Assembly: GCA_964419055.1 (NCBI GenBank)
Contig: CAYQNU010000030.1
Location: 1-30,875 of the forward strand
Reading direction: 5' to 3'
DNA: 30,875 bases
From: CAYQNU01 sp964419055
GTDB lineage: Bacteria > Bacteroidota > Bacteroidia > Flavobacteriales_D > Parvicellaceae
In this document: positions 15,019 through 25,422 of the stretch, in pieces
Position numbering within the stretch: position 1 is the first letter of the stretch
Layout: each line of letters opens with the position of its first letter
Translations under genes and position numbers: made by a program
Notes under the pieces: model-generated
What the model was told of the DNA's origin: nothing
Seen by the model: only the letters and a program-made list of their open reading frames with translations
Database searches by the model: none

Positions 15019-15129
15019 ATAAAATAAAATCACCTAATGCACATTACAACCAATTTGGGTTTTAGGCTTAATTTTCAGTTGGTCTTGTATTAGATAAATC
15101 TTTAAAGAAACCATATTAAACTAAAACAA

Positions 15130-15762
15130 ATGGCAGAATGCATTGAATGTGGAGAATACACAAAATTTAATGGTGGACTATGTTTGAAATGTTATACAAA
15201 AAAAAACAAGCAGGGGACCAATATAACTGCTGAAACAGTGGAACATCATTCCGAAAAAAATGAATTAAATGGTCTATCTGACAAAGAAAAAGAGTATCGA
15301 TATGGAATGATAAAGGGGAGAATAGCAGAAACTTTGATACAAGAACTTTTTCTAAGTTTGGGTTATAATGTTTTTCGTTACGGTATGGAAAATACTATTC
15401 CTGGCATTATGGAACTTTTAAAAGGTGTGCGCTCAGATGTTGCCCAAGAAATCAGAAGAATGCCAGATTTTGTTATGCAAAATCCAAAATCAAAAGAGGT
15501 TTATTTTGTAGAAGTAAAATTTAGAGCAAGTGGCGAATTTAAGGCAAGTGATTTGCCTAAAAACTACCCATATGTGAATGCGTATATTGTTCTTGTTTCA
15601 AAAAAGCACATAAAATGCATTACTGTTACAGAATTATTAGAAGGTAAGGAAATCACCTCCACTTCACACAATTATTTAGGTAACAGAAAAGAATTCGATC
15701 TCGATAAAAAAGTAATTATAGATTTTTGTTCATTTGCTGTTCAATTTTTTGAGAGTGTATAA
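15130..15762 (+). CDS. Zinc-ribbon plus PD-(D/E)XK nuclease-like protein
   Basis: A 210-aa protein. Residues 4-21 hold two CxxC pairs (Cys4, Cys7, Cys18, Cys21), a compact zinc ribbon. After a short linker comes a restriction-like fold. A helix with Glu (GRIAETLIQELFLSLGY) is followed by RMPDFVM (Asp near 113), YFVEVKFR (Glu and Lys near 128-130) and a final beta strand with INVAYIVLV-like hydrophobics. These make the E...PD...ExK core. The ribbon could bind DNA or a partner. It stands alone between the second ATPase pair and the helicase operon, with 111 bp upstream and 190 bp downstream. No family name can be assigned with confidence. Confidence 0.65.
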   Translation: MAECIECGEYTKFNGGLCLKCYTKKNKQGTNITAETVEHHSEKNELNGLSDKEKEYRYGMIKGRIAETLIQELFLSLGYNVFRYGMENTIPGIMELLKGVRSDVAQEIRRMPDFVMQNPKSKEVYFVEVKFRASGEFKASDLPKNYPYVNAYIVLVSKKHIKCITVTELLEGKEITSTSHNYLGNRKEFDLDKKVIIDFCSFAVQFFESV

Positions 15763-15926
15763 AGTTAGTGGCTGCTATACGCTTTTTTAAGAAAAATATT
15801 AATAGAAGTATTTTTAAAAGTAGCTTCTCTAACATTAAGATTAAATCAAACTCACATTTTATCTATCTTTTCCAAACTCTTTTTCAAACATTACCTATCT
15901 TTTTAAGAAGCCTAAAGCTTTTTTTA

Positions 15927-15934
15927 TATCTTTG
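15927..15934 (+). promoter_or_regulatory. -7 box of the helicase-restriction operon
   Basis: TATCTTTG fits TAnnTTTG and lies 19 nt before the ATG at 15953. The TTG at 15932 that would extend the gene overlaps this box and is rejected. Confidence 0.55.
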
Positions 15935-15952
15935 GAGGGAAAAAAAGAATTA

Positions 15953-18877
15953 ATGAGCATTACCCCATACCACGCTAAATATTTTGCCTACGAGCTAACC
16001 AAGCGGTATGCTGCAAACAGTTTGCAGAAGTTCACTGCTTCCCTTGCTGATGCACAGGTAGATTTAAACCCGCATCAAGTGGATGCTGCATTGTTTGCTT
16101 TTCATTCGCCATTGTCTAAAGGGGCATTATTGGCTGATGAAGTTGGTTTGGGTAAAACTATTGAAGCTGGAATTGTTATTTCTCAAAAATGGGCTGAACG
16201 AAAACGAAAAATTTTAATCATAGCACCTGCCAACCTCCGCAAGCAGTGGAACCAGGAGATTGCAGATAAATTCTTTTTACCATCAGTTATTCTTGAAGCA
16301 AAATCTTTTAATCAAGAAATTTCAAAAGCCAATTTCAATCCTTTCAATCAAACCGATAATATTGTTATTTGCTCCTATCAGTTCATCAAGAGCAAAGCTA
16401 TTTATGTTACTAAAGTTGATTGGGACTTGGTGGTAATTGATGAAGCACATCGTTTGCGTAATGTATATAAATCATCAAATAAAATTGCAAAAGCTATAAA
16501 AGAAGCTGTAGCACATTCTCCTAAAATTTTGCTAACAGCAACGCCATTACAAAACTCCTTATTGGAATTATATGGCTTGGTTAGTATCATTGATGAATAT
16601 GCTTTTGGAGATTTAAAAAGTTTTAAAACTCAATACACTAGAATTACAGAAAACACTAGCTTTGACGACCTTAAACGCAGGTTAGAACCGATTTGCAAAA
16701 GAACATTAAGAAGGCAAGTTTTAGAGTACATCAACTATACAAACAGATCTTGCATATTGCAGGAGTTTACACCACGTGATAACGAAAAACAGTTGTACGA
16801 TTTAGTATCCGATTACTTGCAACGTCCTAATTTGTACGCTTTACCGCCAGGACAGCGAACATTAATGACATTAATACTTCGCAAATTGTTGGCATCTTCT
16901 ACTTATGCTATTTCTGGCACATTACAAGGATTGGCAGATAAGTTAGAAGCTACAATTGAAAGACAAAATAATTTACCGGTAAATGTAGATGAAGTATTTT
17001 CTTCTAATTATGAAACCTTTGAAGAGCAGCAAGATGAGTGGATTGATGATGATGAAGATACTGACAGCACAAACAATAAGGAAGAAAGAGTATACACATC
17101 CGATGAAATAGCTGAAATACGCTTAGAAATTGAGGCCTTAAATGAATTCAAAAAATTAGCACAGTCCATTAAAGTCAATTCCAAAGGAGAGGTTCTGTTT
17201 ACAGCATTAAGCAAAGGTTTTGAAAAGCTACAAGAACTTGGAGCAAACAAAAAAGCTATCATTTTTACAGAGAGTACTCGAACTCAGGAATACCTTAAAA
17301 ACATTTTAGAAGCAAGAGGTTACAAAGATGAAATTGTGTTGTTCAACGGAAGCAATAACGATCCTAAAAGCGGACAAATTTATAACGCTTGGCTTAAAAC
17401 ACACGAAGGCACAGATAGAATTACAGGTTCAAGAACGGCTGATAAAAGGGCAGCTTTGGTTGATTACTTCCGAGATACTGCAACCATTATGATTGCAACA
17501 GAAGCAGCTGCAGAAGGCATTAATTTACAGTTCTGTTCATTGGTAGTAAACTATGACTTGCCTTGGAACCCTCAACGTATTGAACAGCGAATTGGCCGTT
17601 GCCACCGTTACGGACAAAAATTTGATGTAGTAGTGGTAAATTTCCTAAACAATACCAATGCTGCCGACCAAAGAGTGTATCAATTGTTGGATGAAAAGTT
17701 TCAATTATTTAATGGTGTATTTGGTGCAAGTGATGAAGTATTAGGAGCAATAGAAAGCGGTGTTGATTTTGAAAAACGAATTGTAAAAATCTACCAAACT
17801 TGCCGAACCACTGAAGCCATTCAATTGGCATTTGATTTTTTACAAAAGGAAATGGAACCCGAAATAGAACTGGGCATTGACCTTACGCGCAAAAAACTAT
17901 TAGAAAATTTTGATGAAGAGGTACACGAAAAACTTAAAATCAATTTACAACAAAGTACCGAATACCTAACCAAGTTTGAAAATTGGCTATGGCATCTTAC
18001 CAAATATTTCTTAGAACCCTATGCCACATTCAATCATTCAGAAAATAGTTTTTTCCTGAATAAAAATCCATTTGCAGGTGAAGCCATTCATAAAGGACCT
18101 TACAGGGTTGGTAAAAAACACATTGGCGAAACTCACGAAACAATTGAAATAAATCAAAGCGAAAATCTATATCGTGTTGGACATCCTTTGGCTCAAGAAG
18201 TAATTGCTAACTGCAAAAACAAAGACCTCAATATTCAGGAATTACAGTTTGATTATACGAGCAGTGATAAGAAAATATTCATTCTTGAAAGTTTAGTAGG
18301 CAAGCAAGGTTGGTTGCAAGCTAAACAAATTACAATCTCTAGTTTTGAGAACGAAGACCATATTTTGTTTGCCGCTTTTGATGATGAAGGTAATTCTTTA
18401 GAGCCTGACCAATGCCAACGATTATTTTCGTTGCAGGCGGTTGCTATTAATACTAATCAAACATTTACAGAGACTGAAAAGATCAAATGTAAAGAAATAT
18501 ATCATACCCATCAGTTGGGCATCATTGAAGAAAACCGCCAACGCAACCACAACTTTTTTGATGAAGAAGTAGATAAGTTAGAAAAGTGGAGTGAGGATGT
18601 ACGGAACAGTATTAAATTTGAAATTAAGGAACTGGATAAGGAAATTAAATCCCGAAAAACAGAAGCTCGAAAACTATTAAATCTAGAACAGAAAGTAAAG
18701 GAGCAACGCATCATCAAAGATTTAGAAAAGAAATTAGCAGAGAAGCGATACAACCAGTATCAGAACGAAGATGATATTGAAGAGCGAAAAGACAAATTGT
18801 TGGATGAAGTAGAGCAACGATTGAAACAACAAACATCAGAATTGGATTTATTCACTATTCGTTTTAAAGTAATTTAA
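15953..18877 (+). CDS. SNF2/RapA-like DEAH helicase of a restriction cluster
   Basis: A 974-aa superfamily 2 helicase. Motif I is ADEVGLGKT near residue 61, motif II VIDEAH near 162, and motif III LTATPLQNSLLELYGL follows. The C-terminal lobe contains ATEAAAEGINLQFC, NYDLPWNPQRIEQRIGRCHRYGQ (motif VI) near 549. The C-terminal part (about 860-960) is a long charged coiled coil. Such RapA/SNF2-like translocases accompany methyltransferase-based defence clusters. Here it opens a five-gene run whose next start codon directly abuts its stop (TAAATG). It probably moves along duplex DNA to detect or remodel foreign DNA. Confidence 0.9.
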   Translation: MSITPYHAKYFAYELTKRYAANSLQKFTASLADAQVDLNPHQVDAALFAFHSPLSKGALLADEVGLGKTIEAGIVISQKWAERKRKILIIAPANLRKQWNQEIADKFFLPSVILEAKSFNQEISKANFNPFNQTDNIVICSYQFIKSKAIYVTKVDWDLVVIDEAHRLRNVYKSSNKIAKAIKEAVAHSPKILLTATPLQNSLLELYGLVSIIDEYAFGDLKSFKTQYTRITENTSFDDLKRRLEPICKRTLRRQVLEYINYTNRSCILQEFTPRDNEKQLYDLVSDYLQRPNLYALPPGQRTLMTLILRKLLASSTYAISGTLQGLADKLEATIERQNNLPVNVDEVFSSNYETFEEQQDEWIDDDEDTDSTNNKEERVYTSDEIAEIRLEIEALNEFKKLAQSIKVNSKGEVLFTALSKGFEKLQELGANKKAIIFTESTRTQEYLKNILEARGYKDEIVLFNGSNNDPKSGQIYNAWLKTHEGTDRITGSRTADKRAALVDYFRDTATIMIATEAAAEGINLQFCSLVVNYDLPWNPQRIEQRIGRCHRYGQKFDVVVVNFLNNTNAADQRVYQLLDEKFQLFNGVFGASDEVLGAIESGVDFEKRIVKIYQTCRTTEAIQLAFDFLQKEMEPEIELGIDLTRKKLLENFDEEVHEKLKINLQQSTEYLTKFENWLWHLTKYFLEPYATFNHSENSFFLNKNPFAGEAIHKGPYRVGKKHIGETHETIEINQSENLYRVGHPLAQEVIANCKNKDLNIQELQFDYTSSDKKIFILESLVGKQGWLQAKQITISSFENEDHILFAAFDDEGNSLEPDQCQRLFSLQAVAINTNQTFTETEKIKCKEIYHTHQLGIIEENRQRNHNFFDEEVDKLEKWSEDVRNSIKFEIKELDKEIKSRKTEARKLLNLEQKVKEQRIIKDLEKKLAEKRYNQYQNEDDIEERKDKLLDEVEQRLKQQTSELDLFTIRFKVI

Positions 18878-20944
18878 ATGGACTTAAAATCAGTACACGA
18901 AATATTTAACAATCGGATCCTTCGGATACCTTCATACCAAAGAGGTTATACTTGGGCAAATGACTACATTATTGAAAATGGTGATGATATACGCAAAGTA
19001 AAAGGGCAGTTAAAAGATTTATGGGATGACCTTATGAATATTCCCGATGGTGCATGGCACTATACAGGTTTGCTTACTTTAGTTAAAGCGGATAAACAGT
19101 ATAATTGGCTTCCAAACCATAGTCAATTTGCAATTGTGGATGGTCAACAACGTATAACTTCAATTTTAATAGCCCTTTCAGTAATTATCGAAAAAGCAGA
19201 AACCTTAAATGTACAATTAGAAATAAGACCAGGTGATGAAAAGTTCAAGTATTTAATCATTGAAGCGGCAACTGCAAAGGCATTTATATTCGGCTATGAA
19301 AAAGACAACCCAAGTGATAAGTATTTTCGTAAACACATCCTCAAAATGGATGAAGTTGAAGACGACAGCAAAGAAAGTGTTTATACAGAAAATTTAAAAA
19401 ATGCAAGAACGTTTTTTAATGTAGTTATTGATAATTACATTGGAGAAACACCTGTAAAATTAAAGGATTTATATACTAAAATTACAACTAATCTTCGTTT
19501 TAATGAATACATATTACCGCCTGAGTTAGATGAGTATGTTGTTTTTGAAACAATGAATAACAGAGGTAAACCATTATCAGAATTAGAGAAATTGAAAAAC
19601 AGATTAATGTATCTGAATAGCAAACTTCCTCTTTTCTATCCTGATGGCACTGTACCACAAGAAAATGACAATCAAGTAGATTTATTAACACAACAAAATC
19701 AAAGTTTAGAAAAGGATATTAATACAAGTTGGATTACAATTTATAATGCATTGGGTGCTAATAAATCCAACCCATTAAGTGATGAAGATTTCTTAAAAAA
19801 TCATTGGATTACATACTTTGATAAGTACAACCGTTCAGAAGCAGAAGCCTACTCTGGTTATTTATTTGATGAAGAATTCATTCTTCAAAACATCTATTCA
19901 AATATAGTTAATTATGATACCATTCACTTGTATGTAAAGTCACTTCAAAGAGCCTCAATTGTATGGAATAAATTAAATAATCCATCGTTCTTTTCAGAGG
20001 ATGAGGTAGCGTTCAAAGAAGCAATTCTTTCTCTTTACAGGGCAGGTTTAAAGCCTTCATTCAAACCGCTTGTAATGGGGATTTTGTTACGAGAAGACAA
20101 AGAAGAATTTATAAAAGTAATTAACCTGCTTGAAGAGTATAGTTTTAAGATATTTGACATTTCAAACCGCCAATCCAATACAGGCGATAGCAAGTTATAT
20201 AAGTTAGCCTATCAGGTTTATCAAAATGAATGGTCAGCTGATGACACTTATAACAATATTAAACAGCATCTTGATTGGTACTATAATTTTTCATTCTTTA
20301 AAAATCAAGTCATTGAACTTTTTGAGTATGGAAATAGGAAAGGTTATTATGGATGGTCAGGTAGATTTTATTTTCTGTTTGAATACGATTGTTATTTAAG
20401 GGGCATTAACAGCAACTCTACATTAGCTTCTAAAATTAATTGGGAGGATTTTTACAATAAAAATTCTATTGAACACATTTTACCTCAAAGTGCTACTTTA
20501 AGTTTAGAAGAATATTGTGAAGGAGAAATTACAGAAGCAAAAACAAATAGATACAATGTGATACAAAATGATTGGATTTCATTTAACGGCTTTTCACCAG
20601 ACGAAAGAAAAAGATTTTGCAACAGTATTGGTAATTTATTAGCAATTTCATCAAGTGACAATTCCTCATTTAGTAATGACCCATTTTTGCATAAAGTTGA
20701 CCAACAAAACAAGGGGGAAGCATACAAAAATAGAGGGTATAAATATGACAGCATGAGTGCAAGGTTAGTGGCAAATTTTACTGATTGGACACCAAACAAT
20801 ATCGTTGAGAGAGGTAAATTAATGTTGAATTATTTATGGCTTAAAGTCCACCCAGACACACCTTACAATTTAACATTAGAAGATGAATTAGATTTGATGG
20901 GATTACAATTTTTAAAAGAGAAAGAAACAGAGAACAATGGCTAA
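18878..20944 (+). CDS. DUF262/DUF1524 GmrSD-like nuclease
   Basis: A 688-aa fusion of a DUF262 (GmrS-type) and a DUF1524 (GmrD-type) region. N-terminal motifs are IPSYQRGYTW (residues 17-26) and FAIVDGQQRITSI (84-96), the latter containing the DGQQR nucleotide-binding motif. The middle holds YVVFETMNNRGKPLS, typical of DUF262. The C-terminal HNH-like motif is NSIEHILPQS near residue 530, followed by GNLLAI near 583. GmrSD enzymes are modification-dependent (type IV) nucleases that hydrolyse NTP and cut glucosylated-hydroxymethylcytosine DNA. The substrate here is unknown. The gene starts right at the helicase stop and ends 8 nt inside the mod gene, so the three are translationally linked. Confidence 0.9.
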   Translation: MDLKSVHEIFNNRILRIPSYQRGYTWANDYIIENGDDIRKVKGQLKDLWDDLMNIPDGAWHYTGLLTLVKADKQYNWLPNHSQFAIVDGQQRITSILIALSVIIEKAETLNVQLEIRPGDEKFKYLIIEAATAKAFIFGYEKDNPSDKYFRKHILKMDEVEDDSKESVYTENLKNARTFFNVVIDNYIGETPVKLKDLYTKITTNLRFNEYILPPELDEYVVFETMNNRGKPLSELEKLKNRLMYLNSKLPLFYPDGTVPQENDNQVDLLTQQNQSLEKDINTSWITIYNALGANKSNPLSDEDFLKNHWITYFDKYNRSEAEAYSGYLFDEEFILQNIYSNIVNYDTIHLYVKSLQRASIVWNKLNNPSFFSEDEVAFKEAILSLYRAGLKPSFKPLVMGILLREDKEEFIKVINLLEEYSFKIFDISNRQSNTGDSKLYKLAYQVYQNEWSADDTYNNIKQHLDWYYNFSFFKNQVIELFEYGNRKGYYGWSGRFYFLFEYDCYLRGINSNSTLASKINWEDFYNKNSIEHILPQSATLSLEEYCEGEITEAKTNRYNVIQNDWISFNGFSPDERKRFCNSIGNLLAISSSDNSSFSNDPFLHKVDQQNKGEAYKNRGYKYDSMSARLVANFTDWTPNNIVERGKLMLNYLWLKVHPDTPYNLTLEDELDLMGLQFLKEKETENNG

Positions 20945-22673
20945 GCAACTACAAAAATTAGAACTCACATGGATAGGCAAGGGCACTGAACCCAAGCTTG
21001 AACCACGTATATTAATAGAAGACCCCAACAAAAGTTTTGGCGACCCCAAAAGCGAAAACATGCTGATACAAGGCGATAACCTTTTGGCATTAAAAGCACT
21101 GGAGCAACAATTTACAGGTAAAATAAAATGTGTTGCGGTTGACCCTCCTTATAATACTGGTAGTGCCTTTGAGCATTATGACGATGGTGTAGAGCATTCA
21201 CAATGGCTTAACTTGATGAAACCTCGCTTAGAAATTCTAAAAAATCTTTTAGCTCCTAATGGCAGTATTTGGATAAATATTGATGATAACGAAGTTCATT
21301 ATTTAAAAATATTATGCGATGAAGTATTTGGTAGGGAAAATTACATATCAACTATTTGTGTTAAAATGTCTACCGCTAGTGGAGTTAAGACATCTCATAG
21401 AGAAAAGACAATGATTAAAGAAAAAGAATTTATTCTTTGCTATGCAAAAAATTCTTCAAGTCTAAAGCTTAATCCACAGTATGTACCCAAAACAGTTTGG
21501 GATGATGAATTTCAATATTTTCTTGATAAAAACTCATCGGCCAATCCTGACGACTGGGAGGTAAAACGTCTAAAGGATATACTTAAATCAAACAAAATTG
21601 AGTTTGATCCAACAAATGAGCTGTTCCAAAAGTTTGTTTCTAAAAATGCAAGTTCAATTTGGAGAAGGGCATTTATTAGAAATGAATACAAAGAATTATC
21701 GCAAAACAGCCCCAACAAAATATTTTTAGATGAAAAAGGACTAAACTACTATTATAGAGGAAGGCAAATGTATTTTTATAGTGATAGAATACATACTTGC
21801 TTTACAGAGCAAGGCTATATAGATTTACCAAGTTTTTTATTAGGTGATTTTTGGTCTGATATTAATACTGGTAAACTTTTCAATGAAGGGGGCATCGAAT
21901 TTAGGAACGGCAAAAAGCCGGAATTTCTTTTAGCCAGAATTATTGATTTAACCACAAAAAAAGGTGATTTGGTTTTGGATAGTTTTTTAGGAAGCGGAAC
22001 AACAGGAGCAGTGGCACATAAAATGCAACGCAGATGGATAGGTATTGAATTAGGAGAACATGCAACAACGCACTGCTTACCTCGCTTAAAGAAAGTTGTA
22101 TCTGGTGTAGATAATGGTGGAATATCAGAAGCAGTCAATTGGCAAGGTGGTGGGGGGTTTAAATATTATACCCTTGCTCCATCATTGGTTCAAAAAGACA
22201 AATACGGTACTGAAATCATCAACCCACAATACAATGCTAATATGTTGGCAGCAGCAATGGCAAAGCAAGAAGGTTTCCGTTACCAACCCGATGACAATAA
22301 CTATTGGAAACAAGGCATGAGCAGTGAAAAAGATTTCATTTTCACCACCACTCAATTTGTTACTGTTGCTATGTTGGATAAGTTAACCGAAGAATTGCAA
22401 ACAGGTGAAAGTTTATTGGTATGCTGCAAAAGTTTTGCAAAAGGTTGCGCCAACCGCTACACCAATATCACCATCAAAAAAATTCCTCAAATGCTTTTAG
22501 GCCGTTGTGAGTTTGGCAAAGATGATTACAGTTTCAATATTGTTAACTTGCCCTACAATGATGATACAGATATTGAAATAGAAGACAGCGAAGATATCAT
22601 AGAACCAAATCCCGAAAAGAAAACCAAGGTCAAAAAATCAAAAGAAGACGATTCACAACCTACACTATTTTAA
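20937..22673 (+). CDS. Type III-like N6-adenine DNA methyltransferase (Mod)
   Basis: A 578-aa beta-class amino-methyltransferase. The DPPYNTGSAFEHYDD motif IV lies near residues 68-82, followed by the target-recognition region. The AdoMet motif DSFLGSGTTGAVAHKMQRRWIGIE is near 347-370, which is the beta-class order. It would methylate adenine in host DNA and protect it from the Res partner at 22694. The ATG overlaps the end of the DUF262 gene by 8 nt. The C-terminus is lysine-rich (KKTKVKKSKEDD). Length and motif order fit type III Mod and stand-alone site-specific methylases. Confidence 0.92.
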   Translation: MAKQLQKLELTWIGKGTEPKLEPRILIEDPNKSFGDPKSENMLIQGDNLLALKALEQQFTGKIKCVAVDPPYNTGSAFEHYDDGVEHSQWLNLMKPRLEILKNLLAPNGSIWINIDDNEVHYLKILCDEVFGRENYISTICVKMSTASGVKTSHREKTMIKEKEFILCYAKNSSSLKLNPQYVPKTVWDDEFQYFLDKNSSANPDDWEVKRLKDILKSNKIEFDPTNELFQKFVSKNASSIWRRAFIRNEYKELSQNSPNKIFLDEKGLNYYYRGRQMYFYSDRIHTCFTEQGYIDLPSFLLGDFWSDINTGKLFNEGGIEFRNGKKPEFLLARIIDLTTKKGDLVLDSFLGSGTTGAVAHKMQRRWIGIELGEHATTHCLPRLKKVVSGVDNGGISEAVNWQGGGGFKYYTLAPSLVQKDKYGTEIINPQYNANMLAAAMAKQEGFRYQPDDNNYWKQGMSSEKDFIFTTTQFVTVAMLDKLTEELQTGESLLVCCKSFAKGCANRYTNITIKKIPQMLLGRCEFGKDDYSFNIVNLPYNDDTDIEIEDSEDIIEPNPEKKTKVKKSKEDDSQPTLF

Positions 22674-22693
22674 TGTAACAAGTAAAAACTAAG

Positions 22694-25396
22694 ATGAACC
22701 AAATAGCAGAAAATATAAAACAACGTTTATCACTTCGCAGACCCTTGCAAGAAGCGTTGGATATACTTACCCAATTGTCAGAAGAGTTAGAGTTATCTAA
22801 AGATGTAGACCTAAAGGCTGAATTGGAAAAAGTGCAAGCACTTTACCCCACTTGCAGTGACTTTGAAAGAGAGTTTCCATCCATTTGTTTCAGCATTGCA
22901 ACAGGAGTAGGTAAAACTCGTTTAATGGGTGCTTGCATTGCTTATTTGAATTTAGAAAAAGGCATCAAGAACTTTTTTGTATTAGCCCCAAATCTTACCA
23001 TTTACAACAAACTTATTGAAGATTTTGGCAATAGCAGTAATCCCAAATATGTATTCAATGGCATTGCCGATTTTGTTCACAATAAGCCCGTTATCATTAC
23101 TGGGGATAATTACAACCAAGTTAAACCATCCGAAACTAGAGGACAAACTGCTTTCGACTTAAATAGTAAAGAAATAAGAATAAATGTTTTTAATGTTTCC
23201 AAATTTGCAAGAGAAACCAAGCCTGTTGTTGAAGGAGGCCGAAATATGGCCCCTCGTATCAAAAGGCTTTCAGAATATTTAGGACAGAGTTATTGGGAAT
23301 ATCTAAGTGGCTTAAATGACTTGGTAATATTAATGGATGAAGCTCACCGCTACCATGCTGATAAAAGCAAATTAGCCATCAACGAATTAAAACCCATTTT
23401 AGGAATTGAATTAACAGCAACACCCATTGATGAAAAAAGCAATCAATTCAGAAATGTGGTGTATGAATACAGTTTGGCTCAGGCACTTACCGATGGTTTG
23501 TATGTAAAGAACCCAACCATTGCAAAACGCAGAGATTTTAGCCCCAACGGTAGAAGCATTGAAGAAATTGAAAAGATAAAATTAGAAGATGCAGTAAGTA
23601 TTCACGAAGACACCAAACAGGAATTAAAACTCTATGCCCTAAACACAGGCAAAAGATTGGTAAAGCCTTTTATATTGGTTGTTTGTCGAGATACTACACA
23701 TGCGAAATCAGTGTATGACTTGGTTTCATCCAACGAATTTTATGACGGTGCATTTGCTAATAAAGTATTACAAATTGATAGCACCACCCGGAATGAAGAA
23801 TTATTTGAGCAGCAATTTATTTCATTGGAACATGAAGACAACGAAATAGAAATTGTAATCCATGTAAACATGCTAAAAGAAGGCTGGGATGTAACCAATC
23901 TATACACAATCGTTCCATTGAGGGCTGCCAATGCTTCCATATTGGTAGAACAAACCATTGGGAGAGGCTTACGTTTGCCATTTAGCGGAGAAAGAACAGG
24001 CAATGAAAAAGTAGATAAATTAACTGTTGTTGCACATGACAACTTCGATACGGTAATTGCAGCTGCTCAAGACCCCAATTCTATTTTAAACAAACTCAAA
24101 TTTATTGAAATAGATGAAGAACAACTAAAGCAAAGAGTAGAAGTTGTAATAGTTCAAAACACCATTCAGCAAAACATTCAGAAAGAACAAGAAGAAGTAA
24201 ACAGTATTGTAGAACCTGTTCAAAAGCAAAAGCAGCAGAATATTGTTGATGCTAAAAAAGTATTGGTGAATGTCATTCCTTTTTTCAATACCAATTCACA
24301 AGTTAAAAAAGTAGATGACTTGATGAAGCCTGAAGTAAGAGCACAGGTAATGGAAGCGGTAAACAAAGAACTCAATTCAGGTCAAGGCAATTTGTTTGCT
24401 CCTCAAATTGCAGCCGAAGCAGTTGTAATGTATGAAAAATTAGTTTCTGATTTCAAAAAGAACATCATCGAAATACCACGTATGGACTTGGTGCAAGGAG
24501 AAATAACCGCCACCTTTGAGGATTTTGATTTAAATAGTACAGATTTCACTTATGATCAACTTAATGAGGAAATTGTAAGGATTGGCCTCAAAGATCGTAA
24601 GATGGACATTATTGAGGTGAAAAAAGGTGTTTATTATGGCAAACCTGAAAAACTTTTAATATCCGAACTCATCAACTTCTCAGAAATTGATTACGATACC
24701 AATGCCGACCTATTACACAAGTTAGCAAAACAAGCTATTGTAGAACTACAAAACAATTTAAAAGACGGAGAAGACCTCAATACATTAGTTTTTCAGTGGC
24801 GTGGCGCGATAGCTAATAAAATGTATCACCAAATGATGGAACATTTTAAATTGCACGAGCCTGATTATATTAAACCCAATGTTAAGCCATTTACCCGCAT
24901 TGAAAATTGGAATTTCACCTCCATAAAGAATGAAGGGCGTAAAGACTACCGAGATGATAGTTTCCCTGCTGTCCAAGTCCCAAAATATATTTTCATCGGC
25001 TTTGAAAAATCTTGCCATTTCGAATATAAGTTTGATAGCCGCACCGAACAAACCCTTTCCATGATATTAGAAAACGATAAGGAAGTAATTAAATGGCTAA
25101 GACCAGCGCCCAACCAGTTCCGAATCTATTGGCATCACAACAGTAAAATATACGAACCCGATTTTGTTGTAGAAACAGCAGATTGCATTTATCTTATCGA
25201 AACTAAACGAGCAGATGAAATACAAAGCAATGAAGTGCAAGTAAAAGCACAAGCAGCTCTAAAATACTGCAACTACGCCACAGAATATACCGCAGAATAT
25301 GGAGGAAAACCTTGGAAATATGTATTAATCCCACATGACAAGGTTAGTAAGACGAATAGTTTAAAAGGAGTGGTTTCGAATAATATTTACAAATAA
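22694..25396 (+). CDS. Type III-like restriction helicase-nuclease (Res)
   Basis: A 900-aa SF2 helicase. Motif I is FSIATGVGKTR near 67-77, motif II LMDEAHRYH near 213-221, motif III ELTATPID, and motifs V/VI NMLKEGWDVTNLY and EQTIGRGLRLPF. A long linker leads to a C-terminal PD-(D/E)XK nuclease, EPDFVVETADCIYLIETKRADE (Asp near 824, ExK near 836-838). This is the expected Res plan. It begins 20 nt behind mod. Together with mod it makes a complete type III restriction-modification pair, here enlarged by the SNF2 helicase and the GmrSD-like protein. Confidence 0.92.
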   Translation: MNQIAENIKQRLSLRRPLQEALDILTQLSEELELSKDVDLKAELEKVQALYPTCSDFEREFPSICFSIATGVGKTRLMGACIAYLNLEKGIKNFFVLAPNLTIYNKLIEDFGNSSNPKYVFNGIADFVHNKPVIITGDNYNQVKPSETRGQTAFDLNSKEIRINVFNVSKFARETKPVVEGGRNMAPRIKRLSEYLGQSYWEYLSGLNDLVILMDEAHRYHADKSKLAINELKPILGIELTATPIDEKSNQFRNVVYEYSLAQALTDGLYVKNPTIAKRRDFSPNGRSIEEIEKIKLEDAVSIHEDTKQELKLYALNTGKRLVKPFILVVCRDTTHAKSVYDLVSSNEFYDGAFANKVLQIDSTTRNEELFEQQFISLEHEDNEIEIVIHVNMLKEGWDVTNLYTIVPLRAANASILVEQTIGRGLRLPFSGERTGNEKVDKLTVVAHDNFDTVIAAAQDPNSILNKLKFIEIDEEQLKQRVEVVIVQNTIQQNIQKEQEEVNSIVEPVQKQKQQNIVDAKKVLVNVIPFFNTNSQVKKVDDLMKPEVRAQVMEAVNKELNSGQGNLFAPQIAAEAVVMYEKLVSDFKKNIIEIPRMDLVQGEITATFEDFDLNSTDFTYDQLNEEIVRIGLKDRKMDIIEVKKGVYYGKPEKLLISELINFSEIDYDTNADLLHKLAKQAIVELQNNLKDGEDLNTLVFQWRGAIANKMYHQMMEHFKLHEPDYIKPNVKPFTRIENWNFTSIKNEGRKDYRDDSFPAVQVPKYIFIGFEKSCHFEYKFDSRTEQTLSMILENDKEVIKWLRPAPNQFRIYWHHNSKIYEPDFVVETADCIYLIETKRADEIQSNEVQVKAQAALKYCNYATEYTAEYGGKPWKYVLIPHDKVSKTNSLKGVVSNNIYK

Positions 25397-25422
25397 TAAA
25401 TTAAAGAATTAACACAATAAAT

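Noticed and set aside
15768..15953. 61-aa frame before the helicase gene
   Set aside because: No family resemblance, composition like noncoding AT-rich DNA, and it contains the promoter of the helicase operon.
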